A stretch of 64,000 nucleotides of DNA from Ancistrus triradiatus (Eukaryota; Chordata; Actinopteri; Siluriformes; Loricariidae): positions 62,001 through 126,000 of the forward strand of contig JAJAGP010001519.1 of NCBI GenBank assembly GCA_025084515.1, read 5' to 3'. The notes beneath the pieces were generated by a model. It had not been told where the DNA came from. It saw nothing but the letters and a program-made list of their open reading frames with translations, and did no database searches. This document shows, piece by piece, positions 57,711 to 64,000 of the stretch (position 1 is the stretch's first letter; each line of letters starts with the position of its first letter). A program made the position numbers and the translations under genes.

Positions 57711-57895
57711 CCCGTGTGCCTCTTTGTGCGTTTGTAGGGTTTAACCTGCGCAAGGTGGAGGAGCAGAGAGAGCAGGAGAAGAGAGACTTCATTGCCAATG
57801 ATGTGGCAGCTATCCTGTCCCGCCGAATTGCTGTGGAATGCAGTGATTCTGAAGACGATTCCTCAGAGTTCGATGATGAGGAGTGGTACGAATAA
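47385..57895 (+). CDS. wasf2: WASF2 / WAVE2, actin-nucleation promoting factor, eight coding exons
   Basis: Joining 47385-47517, 47619-47753, 50439-50592, 53627-53744, 53834-53955, 54053-54223, 54505-54968 and 57738-57895 gives 1,455 bp: 484 residues plus TAA (human WAVE2 is 498). All introns are GT-AG and phases agree (1, 1, 2, 0, 2, 2, 1). WAVE2 links Rac signalling through the WAVE regulatory complex to Arp2/3-driven branched actin at the leading edge. Seen in order: the WAVE homology domain from residue 1 (RNIEPRHLCRQTLP, LECVTNITLANIIRQL, VTQLDPKEEE, EALKFYTDPSYFFDLWKEQM); a basic region (MKEKRKHRKEKRENPNR); a long proline-rich region from about 280 to 415; then the VCA end with WH2 from about 423 (RSDLLAAIRQGF), connector (RKVEEQREQEKRD) and acidic tail (DSEDDSSEFDDEEWYE, Trp482). 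KFYTDPSYFF and KRKHRKEK favour WASF2 over WASF1 or WASF3. Confidence 0.96.
47619..47753 (+). CDS. wasf2: WASF2 coding exon 2
   Basis: 135 bp following a 101-bp intron, phase 1 in and phase 1 out. Encodes SKFAEDLFGELFVEASMFAE and VDKLQVKVTQLDPKEEE, the coiled-coil part of the WAVE homology domain. Confidence 0.95.
48012..48600. mobile_element. DNA transposon / MITE (CCGTATTTTTCGGACCATAA family)
   Basis: Ends ccgtatttttcggaccataa and ttatggtccggaaaatacgg are close inverses, flanked on both sides by TA. The right half contains an 80-codon frame (48368-48607) with no recognised domain. A widespread vertebrate repeat type; its superfamily is left open. Confidence 0.75.
48660..48755 (-). repeat. 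SINE tail fragment
   Basis: cttatccgcttaatcctcta and tcagcatagggcacaaggca are characteristic of the 3' part of fish SINEs; a related fragment sits at about 12804-12870. Orientation is tentative. Confidence 0.45.
48770..49320 (-). mobile_element. DNA transposon remnant (CAGTGGTACC family), copy 2
   Basis: Ends cgggggtaccactg at 49320 followed by TA; the reverse complement matches the start of the copy at 33089. Shared internal blocks include ctacagttggtcaaaatcat and tgcaatttagtgagtaatgg. No transposase frame. Confidence 0.65.
50439..50592 (+). CDS. wasf2: WASF2 coding exon 3
   Basis: 154 bp, phase 1 in after CACTTTTAG, phase 2 out at TTACAG|GTACAA. Encodes VSLQAITTRKAFRSNLIQDQ and the NQPPPLNILSVY segment. 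Confidence 0.93.
51040..51245 (+). repeat. Unclassified dispersed repeat, copy 3
   Basis: Contains cttttgtcagcaggtgttgc, ctagttttctgtcattcagc and cctattataattcttaagac, matching 38080-38350 inverted and 35450-35575 in its right part. Confidence 0.65.
51444..52455 (+). mobile_element. Tc1-like transposon (CACTATATTGCC family), internally deleted
   Basis: Flanked by TA, with ends cactatattgcccaaagtat and tacttttggcaatgtagtg. The size is shorter than a full element because part of the catalytic region is missing. Confidence 0.85.
51561..52430 (+). pseudogene. Tc1-like transposase pseudogene
   Basis: An open frame at 51561-52043 covers both helix-turn-helix motifs (SREISSQLNIPQSTVSGILT, then ISSRTVRRELHEMGF) and the first catalytic block (HVLWSDKSRFSV), then stops. 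The remainder is readable only in pieces (VWVW, GGGGLWCGVVFQEFG); it skips from the GGG block to the tail region (a DLNPIEHLWDELE equivalent near 52200-52250), so the second Asp is deleted. Confidence 0.8.
53395..53505 (+). repeat. Unclassified dispersed repeat, copy 4
   Basis: Contains catccagagttaaaaggcag and gacgttaaatggtgcataac, matching copy 1 in order and spacing, with more divergence. Confidence 0.5.
53627..53744 (+). CDS. wasf2: WASF2 coding exon 4
   Basis: 118 bp, phase 2 in after CTGTCACAG and phase 0 out at ATAGG|GTGAGA. Encodes EDGKEALKFYTDPSYFFDLW and the start of the basic region (DTKDIMKEKRKHR). Confidence 0.95.
53834..53955 (+). CDS. wasf2: WASF2 coding exon 5
   Basis: 122 bp after an 89-bp intron. 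Phase 0 in, phase 2 out at CATGG|GTAAGT. Encodes KEKRENPNRSNLNPRKIKTR, the lipid-binding basic region. Confidence 0.93.
54053..54223 (+). CDS. wasf2: WASF2 coding exon 6
   Basis: 171 bp after a 97-bp intron. Phase 2 in after TTCTTTAG, phase 2 out at TATGTC|GTAAGA. Encodes the divergent linker with DGLNGSIGSGDDVGM and PPPPDMS. Confidence 0.92.
54505..54968 (+). CDS. wasf2: WASF2 coding exon 7 (proline-rich region)
   Basis: 464 bp, phase 2 in after CCTTGTAG, phase 1 out at CGCCAAG|GTAGGT. Encodes SIISPSHPPPAPPM, long poly-proline runs that bind profilin and SH3 proteins such as IRSp53, and the start of WH2 (SDGRSDLLAAIRQ). The minus-strand glycine-rich frame over this exon is only its shadow. 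Confidence 0.94.
55601..56122. mobile_element. MITE, Tc1-type TIRs, second copy
   Basis: Ends gtgcaaaagtcttaggctac and gtggcctaagagttttgcac are inverse. It shares the 'tttagcaatgatgtaatgac' arm with the copy at 7615-7986. Confidence 0.75.
56260..57604. mobile_element. hAT-type MITE with perfect 8-bp target duplication
   Basis: Ends tagggctgcaacaacgtatc and cgtttgttgcagcccta, rich in TAATCGATTA blocks, flanked by gatgtaac at 56252-56259 and 57605-57612. The 8-bp duplication identifies a hAT-type insertion. Its size is inflated by the nested element at 56483-57233 and a poly(T) tract near 57490-57535. Confidence 0.85.
56483..57233. mobile_element. MITE nested inside the hAT element
   Basis: The arms aggctatgtccacacgtaca...cgggtatttt (left) and aaaatacccgtgttcgtgtg...gggccatag (right) are inverse over about 35 bp. 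The interior has no coding region. It must have inserted after the surrounding element. Confidence 0.75.
57662..57703. repeat. (GT)n microsatellite
   Basis: About 21 GT units ending some 35 bp before the last WASF2 coding exon. Confidence 0.95.
57738..57895 (+). CDS. wasf2: WASF2 coding exon 8 (terminal, VCA end)
   Basis: 158 bp, phase 1 in after GTTTGTAG, ending with TAA. Encodes the rest of WH2, the connector helix (LRKVEEQREQEKRDFIANDV), ILSRRIAVE and the acidic Arp2/3-binding tail. Confidence 0.96.
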
Positions 57896-58880
57896 GAGTA
57901 CAAAGTGTTTCCTAAGAAAAGTCATTCCTGTTAGACCTTCCACTTCTCTAATTAATTACTTCCCTTTAATGAAGCCAACCAGTGTAGTGCAAGGAGGACT
58001 GCCTGAGCGTGAGCGTGTCTGTGTTTGTTGCTGTGCATGGGCTGTTGGAGCTGAGTGAATTATTCAGATGGTTAAAGCTGCTCCTATTTCAGAGTGCTCG
58101 TTCTTCTGAAATGCAGCTGTGTACGCGAACTTTGATCTGGAGTGTCTTTTTTTCGTTGCATTTCAGTACATGTAAATGCTTGTCTAAAGCTTTACTCTTC
58201 TTTTTCCGAAGGCAAGTACTATAATTATGTCATTTGGCTTATTATGAGTTAGTATCATTCTATTAGGCGTTGCCCTTATATAGAAAACAGTCATTCCTGA
58301 GTGAAAAGCACTCTGTCAAACTAAATTTCTTCTTGTTTCTTCCAGACCTGTTGCCTTGGTAACAGTTATTATTCTATTTATGTGCTTTCAGTGTTCTGTT
58401 CTCTGACCTCATGCCAGTTGTGTTAAAGCATTCTGTGTTATGGTTTCCTCCATCTTTTTGCTGATGTCGCCCTCACGAGCTGTGGCTTCAAGCTCTTTAC
58501 CACGTTCATTTCAGGTGTTGTGTATACCAAATCGCACGAGCCACACGGCTAGTATAAGTGTTTTAATTAACTATTGGACAGTGTTGGTCATCTTTGTGCC
58601 TGCAGCATTAACTCCATGTCCAAATAGTGGACCCACAGGCATTACTGGGTCATGTGCACAAGTACTTCATGGAGATTCAATGTTTGCTGTTATTCTTCCA
58701 CAGTCCTAAAGTGCCTGATTTATTTAGGTTTAAGTGCCTTTTCTATTCACTTTGTTTCCACTGAGGATTATGCAATATTTTGAAATCCAAATACATTTTA
58801 TTTGGTACTTTTGGTTACAATTGTAAATCTTTTCTATCAGTGGTTAAATGAAATAAATTTCTTAAGTTTGATTGAGTGGT
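57896..58880 (+). terminator. wasf2: WASF2 3' UTR and poly(A) signal
   Basis: About 960 bp of noncoding sequence, ending with a canonical AATAAA at 58852-58857 and a downstream GT-rich element (gagtggtgtctctc) at about 58876. Confidence 0.7.
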
Positions 58881-58973
58881 GTCTCTCTACAGTCTTTAAT
58901 CCAACCACTATGTGCTACAAGAGGATAGTGATGTAGCATTAATTACTATGTGTACCCTGTGGAGGCACAGTGT

Positions 58974-59187
58974 GGGCAGTGGTTAGCACCTCACAGCTCC
59001 AGAGATCCCTGGTTTGATCCCAACCTGTGTGGAGTTTGCATGTCCTCCCCGTGTCCTCATGGGTTTAATACTCTTTCTCAGTACTCTGTTTTCTTCCCAC
59101 AGTCCAAAGATGCGTGTTAGGGTATTGCTGTAACCATGCTCCTGTTGTGAATAGCCATTGATGCTGATGTGATGTTAAATAAATAAA
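58974..59187 (+). repeat. tRNA-derived SINE (GTGGAGTTTGCATGTCCTCC family), copy 1
   Basis: Contains gcagtggttagcacctcaca, ggtttgatcccaac (B-box-like), tggagtttgcatgtcctccc and cccacagtccaaagatgcgt, ending in an AAATAA-type tail. Confidence 0.8.
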
Positions 59188-59426
59188 TACAACCCAAAAT
59201 CAGAAAAAGCTGGAACAGTTTGGAAAAATGGAAAAAAAAAATTCTTACTTTTTATTTAATTGCAGACAGTTTGAACCCGAGATATTTCATGTTTTGTTTT
59301 TTCCTAGTCATCTTCATTTTAATTTGTTAATAAACATCCATCCCTGCATTTCAGGCCTGCAACACATTCCAAAAAGTTTGGGAAGAGGCAATTTAGGGCT
59401 AGAAATGGCGTAAGGGAGATGCAATG
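59188..59426 (+). mobile_element. Truncated DNA transposon (ACAACCCAAAATCAGAAAA family)
   Basis: Starts acaacccaaaatcagaaaaa, the same terminus as at 30503, and continues for about 230 bp before being cut by the next element. Confidence 0.7.
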
Positions 59427-60256
59427 CATTCAGAAAGTCTTCAGACCCTGTCAGTGTTTCCCCATTTTATGTTTGTTATGCTGTATGCTAAAATAAAACA
59501 ACTTTGATTTCCCTATCAATCTGCACTCAATAATCCATAATAAGAAAGTGAAAACAGAATTTCAGAAATCTTTGCAAATTGATTTTAAAAGGAAAAACTT
59601 AAATTTCACATGGACATAAGTATTCAGAACCTTTGCTATCACCTTGAACTTTAGCTGTGGGAGCCTCCCATATGTCTTGATCATCTTTGAGATGTTTCTA
59701 CACCTTGATTGGAGTCCACCTGTGGTAAATTCAGTGGATTAGACATGATTTAGAAAGACACACCCCTCTATATGAAGTCTCACCGCTAACAATGCATATC
59801 AGAGCAAAACCAAGCCATGAGGAGAAAAGAACTGCCTGTGCAGTTCAAAGACTGGAATGTGTGGAGGCAGAGATCTGGAGAAGGCTAGAAAAATCTGCTG
59901 CACTGATAGTTACCAAGAGCACAGTGGCCTTCATAATTGTTAAATGGAAGTTTTAGAGCTGGTCGCCCCACCAAACTAAGTAATCGGGGGAGAAGAGCCT
60001 TGGTAAGGGGGGTGAAGAACTCAAGAACCCAATGGTCACTGTGGCTGAGATCCAAAAATCCTGTGCAGATGGAAGGTACTTCCAGAAGGACAGCCATCAC
60101 TGCAGCACTCCCAGTCTGGGCTTTATGGCAGAGTGGCCAGACAGAAACCTCTCCTCAGTAAAAGACGCAAAAGCCCGCCTGGAGTTTGCAAAAATGGCAC
60201 CTAATGGACTCTCCGACTGTGAGAAGCAAGATTTTGTATACTGATGAAACCACTGC
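59427..60256 (+). mobile_element. Tc1-like element fragment (CATTCAGAAAGTC family)
   Basis: Left terminus cattcagaaagtcttcagac. Broken transposase on the + strand from about 59817 (RRKELPVQF-type start), through GRPTKLSNRGRRALVRGVKN at about 59960 in an open frame, to ARLEFAKMAP near 60180. The right half of the element is absent. Confidence 0.75.
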
Positions 60257-60545
60257 AGTGATGGTTGACCTTCTGGAGGTTTCTCCAGTCTGCACACAGG
60301 ATCTTTGGAGCTCAGCCAGAATGACCATTGGGTTCTTGGTCACCTTTCTTAGTCAGGCCCTTCTCCCCCGATTACTTAGTTTGGTGGGGTGAACAGCTCT
60401 AGGAAGAATACTGGTTGTTCCAAACATCTCCAATTTAAGAATTATGAAGGCCAATGTGCTCTCGAGACCTTTCCATGCAACATTAATTTTTGTAGCCTTC
60501 TCTAGATCTTTACCCTGCGTTCCTTTGTGGCCTGTCTTACTATTA
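60257..60545 (-). mobile_element. Inverted fragment of the same Tc1-like family
   Basis: The reverse complement of 60260-60390 matches 59968-60105 with moderate divergence, and 60420-60545 continues toward the family's N-terminal coding region. Together with the preceding fragment it forms a large hairpin. Confidence 0.7.
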
Positions 60546-60784
60546 CATGCCTTCCTCTTTGTTGGTTTTTGAGTCTGGATTCCCCTCACAGTCTGAATTG
60601 GATTAAAACAGGTATGGTACGGGAGGGAGTGATAAGTGCAATTACCTAGTTCATACCTGAAGAGAGAGAAGCACACCCAATCCTCTGATATGATTTGTGA
60701 ACAGTGAAACATCAGTGACTGTTGCAGAAGGTAAAAGTGATGTAATATGGGCAGCAAGTTAGTCATATTACAAATGTTATTATA

Positions 60785-61865
60785 CAGTGGTGCTTAAGTT
60801 TGTGAACCCTTTAGAATTTTCTATATTTCTGCATATATATGATTTAAAACATCATCTGATTTTCACACAAGTCCTAAAAGTAGATCAAGAGAACCCAGTT
60901 AAACAAATGAGTCAAAAATATTATACTTAGTCATTTATTTATTGAGGGTTAGGGTTAGATTGAAGGTGAAATTAGAGTCATGTGTTTTCAATGGGATGAC
61001 AATCAGATGTGAGTGTGAGTTTTATTTAAAGATCAGGGATCTATCAAAGTCTGCTCTTCACAACACATGTTTGTGGAAGTGTATCATGGCACGAACAAAG
61101 GAGATTTCTGAGGACCTCAGAAAAAGAGTTGTTGATGCTCACCAGGCTGGAAAAAGTTACAAAACCATCTCTAAAGAGTTTGGACTCCACCAATCCACAG
61201 TCAGACAGATTGTGTACAAATGGAGGAAATTCAAGACCACTGTTACCCTCCCGACCAACAAAGATCATTCCAAGAGCAAGGCGTGTAATAGTTGGTGAGG
61301 TCACAAAGGAGCCCAGGGTAACTTCTAAGCAACTGAAGGCCTCTCTCACATTGGCTAATGTTAACGTTCATGAGTCCACCATCAGAAGAACACTGAACAA
61401 CAATGGTGTGCATGGCAGGGTTGCAAGGAGAAAGCCACTGCTCTCCAAAAAGAACCTTAATCCAATCAAAATGCTGTAGAAGGACCTGAAGTGAGCAGTT
61501 AATGTGAGGAAACCCACCAACATCCCAGAGCTGAAGCTGTTCTGTATGGAGGAATGGGCTAAAACTCCTCCAAGCCGGTGTGCAGGACTAATCAACAGTT
61601 ACAGGAAACATTTAGTTGCAGTTATTGATGCACAGGGGGCTCACACCAGATACTGAAAGCAATGGTTCACATACTTTTGCCACTAACTAATATGTAATGT
61701 TGGATCATTTTCCTCAATAATTAAATCGCCAAGTATAGTATTTTTGTCTATTTTGTCGCTTTATCTACTTTTAGGACTTGTGTGAAAATCTGATGATGTT
61801 TTAGGTCATATTTATGCAGAAATATAGAAAATTCTAAAGGGTTCACAAACTTTCAAGCACTACCG
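60785..61865 (+). mobile_element. Tc1-like element (CAGTGGTGCTT family), internally deleted
   Basis: TA then cagtggtgcttaagtttgtg at the left; acaaactttcaagcac...ccg then TA at the right. The transposase N-terminus starts at 61087 (MARTKEISEDLRKR) and is open to about 61298; a second frame carries VHESTIRRTLNNNG. After RKPLLSKK it jumps to a C-terminal block (WAKTPPSRCAGLINSYRKHL). All three catalytic residues lie in the deleted part. Confidence 0.8.
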
Positions 61866-61937
61866 TACATGTGAAACTGCTTAAATAGAAGTTAGTTGGT
61901 TAATACCAGCAGCTGTGGTGGCTCAAAACCTGCCAAC

Positions 61938-62072
61938 ATGAAAACGGCAGTTCCTGAAGACCGAATCCAGAGTGAGGCTAGTATGAAGATTAGGAGTAGC
62001 ATTTATGAAACCCTGGGATGGCCTGTCGCTATATCCATGGTGTACCTCTTTCTGCACTTCAGTGCTTTTTGG
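61938..62072 (+). CDS. Candidate orphan first coding exon, unknown gene
   Basis: A 45-codon stretch begins with ATG in a good context (A at -3) and ends at TTTTGG|GTAAGG, a strong donor in phase 0. It encodes a hydrophilic start (MKTAVPEDRIQSEASMKIRS) followed by a hydrophobic, possibly membrane-spanning segment (TLGWPVAISMVYLFLHFSAF). It sits in about 350 bp between two transposon fragments. No downstream exon was found before the window ends and I do not recognise the family, so it could be a chance frame. Confidence 0.25.
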
Positions 62073-62216
62073 GTAAGGCTCCAGACTCTTTTCCCTGCGA
62101 ACCTGAGCAGAATCAAGGGTAAAACAGGATGTGTTGTTTTGCTTAGTGAAAAATGATTTCTAACAAATCTACTGTAATGATCTAATAAGCCAGAGAGCTA
62201 TAGCTAGTTAAACCTA

Positions 62217-62283
62217 CAGTGGTGCTTGAAAGTTTGTGAACCCTTTAGAATTTTTATATTTCTGCATAAATATGACCTACAAC
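62217..62283 (+). mobile_element. Tc1-like terminal fragment (CAGTGGTGCTT family)
   Basis: Only the 5' terminal repeat is present: cagtggtgcttgaaagtttg through gcataaatatgacct. Confidence 0.75.
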
Positions 62284-62920
62284 AACAGGCAACTGAAGCT
62301 ACAGTTTACATGGGCTCACCAAAATTGAACAATAGAAGTTTAGAAAAATTTTGCCTTGTCTGATGAGTCTCGATTTCTGCTGAGACATTTGGATGGTTGG
62401 GTCAGAATTTAGCTTAAACATCATGAAAGCATGGATCCATCCTCCACTGTATGAACGGTTCAGGCTGGTGGTAGTGGTGTAATGGCATTGGGCATATTTT
62501 ATTGGCACACTTTGGACCTCTTCCTACCAGTTGAGCATTGTTTAAACACCACAGCCTACCTGAGTATTTTTGTTGATCATGTCCATTCCTTGATGATCAC
62601 ACTGTCTCATCTTCTGATGGCTACTTCCAGCAGGACAACATGCCACATCACAAAAATGAAATCATCCCAAACATGACATGTCAATGAGTTCACTGTACTC
62701 AAATGGCCTCCACAGTGTTATGTGGTGGAACAGGAGATTCACATCATGGATGTGCAGCCAACAAATCTGTAGCAACTGGATGATGCCATCATGTTAATAT
62801 GAACCAAATCTGTATGGAATGTTTCCAGCACCTTACTGAATCTATGCCAGTTCTGAAACACAAGGAGGTTCAACATGGTACTAGTAAGTTGTGTCTAATA
62901 AAGTCTGAGAGAAAAGGTTG
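62284..62920 (+). pseudogene. Degraded Tc1-like transposase remnant
   Basis: Frames are broken throughout. Recognisable pieces are a WIHPPLYERFRLVVV-type block near 62430-62475 and, near 62620-62650, GYFQQDNMPHHK, the usual context of the second catalytic Asp. It ends around gtctaataaagtctgagaga. Different family from the flanking Tc1 copies. Confidence 0.55.
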
Positions 62921-63017
62921 TATTACATATCTTTAACTGCAGATTATTTATACTGAAATCAATATACACAATGCCCCGGATTGAGAAATAGCCAGGATGA
63001 AGCTGTTGGTTGTTGTT

Positions 63018-63318
63018 GCACGGTGGCTCAGTGGGTAGCATCACCGCCTTACAGCAAGAAGGTCCTGGGTTCTTTCTGTGTGGAGTCTGCATGTCCTCCT
63101 CGTGTCTGTGTGGGTTTACTCTGGGTACTCCGGTTTCCTCCCACAGTCCAAAGACATGCATGTTAGGTTAATTGACTACACTAAATTGGCATTGACTTTA
63201 GTGTATGAGTGACTTGTCTTGAGATAACCTTGTGTATGGGTGTAACCTTGTGTGTGTCGCTGAACATGGCCACTGATGCTTATAGTGATGTTAAGTAAAT
63301 GAATGAATAAATGAATGT
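63018..63318 (+). repeat. tRNA-derived SINE (GTGGAGTTTGCATGTCCTCC family), copy 2
   Basis: gcacggtggctcagtgggta (A-box side), ggtcctgggttctttctgtg (diverged B box), tgcatgtcctcctcgtgtct and cccacagtccaaagacatgc, with a GAATGAATAA-type tail at 63297-63318. Confidence 0.85.
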
Positions 63319-64000
63319 CCATCAGATTGTTTTCAGTAAAAAAAAATCATTATTTATTCTATAGTATAAATACAAAAAAGATATTAAAACATCTCTAAAA
63401 GAAATACATCTTTAAAAAGAACACATTCACTCATACGTGGGCAAATTGTGCACCATGTGCAAACAGGACATATAATGTATAAAAGTATTCGTCATCATTT
63501 ACCAAATGGCAAAAAGTTTAATCAATAAATAAATAGCTGTTCACAGTTGGTAATAGTAGCATTTAAACATGGATAGTCAAGTTGTAGTTGTAAAGTGCAA
63601 ATGAGTTAATTCCATCAGTAGTGTCTCTGTATATCAGTCTGTGAGGAGCTCAGGCACGAACTGAAGATTAGTAAAGCAGTACCATTCTTAAGGAACACAA
63701 TTTAAATCTCATACTTGTATGGTCAGAGAGAAAACCTGCGTCTGACACTGTCTTTTTGTTCTAGACATATTCGTTCTGCTTACTGAACAGGACACGTTTA
63801 CTGTGTCTCTTTCAGCAAGAGTCTATGATGGAGACTTCAGATTTATATGGCAGAGGTCTTAGCTGTTGGCACAGTTTCCCAGGAGATAATGGTGTGTATT
63901 TGAGAATACATGTGATTTGACAATGGTTCAAGCATAATCTGTCATGGCACCGTATGCCATATTTTGCTGTACTGCTAGACGTCACTGGGTGTGTGTGTGT
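63319..64000. other. Intergenic DNA to window end, no gene seen
   Basis: AT-rich with no recognised coding exon. A GT tract begins at about 63990 and runs off the window. Confidence 0.5.

Larger units (their letters stand above)
54969..57737 (+). other. wasf2: WASF2 last intron with nested transposons
   Basis: Contains MITEs at 55601-56122 and 56260-57604, the latter carrying a nested element. A (GT)n tract at 57662-57703 lies directly before the last acceptor. Confidence 0.85.

Noticed and set aside
1..64000. CRISPR arrays, phage, toxin-antitoxin or other prokaryotic systems
   Set aside because: The direct repeats present are microsatellites, transposon ends or minisatellites without regular spacers, and the gene structure is that of a vertebrate genome.

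Overview
This is a piece of a vertebrate nuclear genome, almost certainly a teleost fish. Protein-coding exons are sparse, introns have GT-AG boundaries, and the intergenic DNA is packed with Tc1/mariner-type transposons, hAT-type MITEs, tRNA-derived SINEs and microsatellites typical of fish. The repeat mix suggests an otophysan such as a catfish or characin, but that is a weak inference. No operon, phage, CRISPR array or other bacterial feature was seen.

Three genes can be read, all on the + strand. (1) AHDC1 (Gibbin, an AT-hook chromatin protein) has its whole 1,405-codon coding region in one exon at 834-5051. Part of its 5' UTR lies just upstream, and a possible terminal 3' UTR exon lies near 8058-9640. 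(2) A five-exon gene at 28449-37520 gives a 351-residue predicted protein of the METTL24-like methyltransferase family, with an N-terminal membrane anchor and a poly(A) signal at 37723. (3) WASF2 (WAVE2), the actin-nucleation regulator, has eight coding exons between 47385 and 57895 giving 484 residues. It has a candidate promoter and noncoding first exon near 42300-42679 and a poly(A) signal at 58852. AHDC1 and WASF2 are also neighbours in the same orientation in human 1p36.11, so this is a conserved linkage. A possible further coding exon (61938-62072) is flagged but not identified.

Most of the remaining sequence is transposable-element debris. It includes at least seven Tc1-like copies from several families (roughly 5.35-7.4, 10.0-11.1, 14.4-15.9, 16.65-17.6, 22.4-23.5, 51.4-52.5 and 59.4-62.9 kb). 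There is also a degraded Ty3/gypsy retrotransposon with both LTRs (23.8-27.6 kb), an L2/CR1-like LINE 3' end (20.2-21.3 kb), two hAT-type MITEs with recognisable 8-bp target duplications (43.4 and 56.3 kb, the second carrying a nested MITE), SINE fragments and several foldback structures. All transposase and polymerase reading frames seen are broken.

No undescribed biological system was found. The points most worth a second look are a cluster of four RFX/X-box-like palindromes upstream of the AHDC1 coding exon, the METTL24-like gene lying between AHDC1 and WASF2, a double-CCAAT candidate WASF2 promoter, a fragmentary unclassified repeat family with five copies, a minisatellite foldback in WASF2 intron 1, and the unassigned 45-codon exon near 62 kb.
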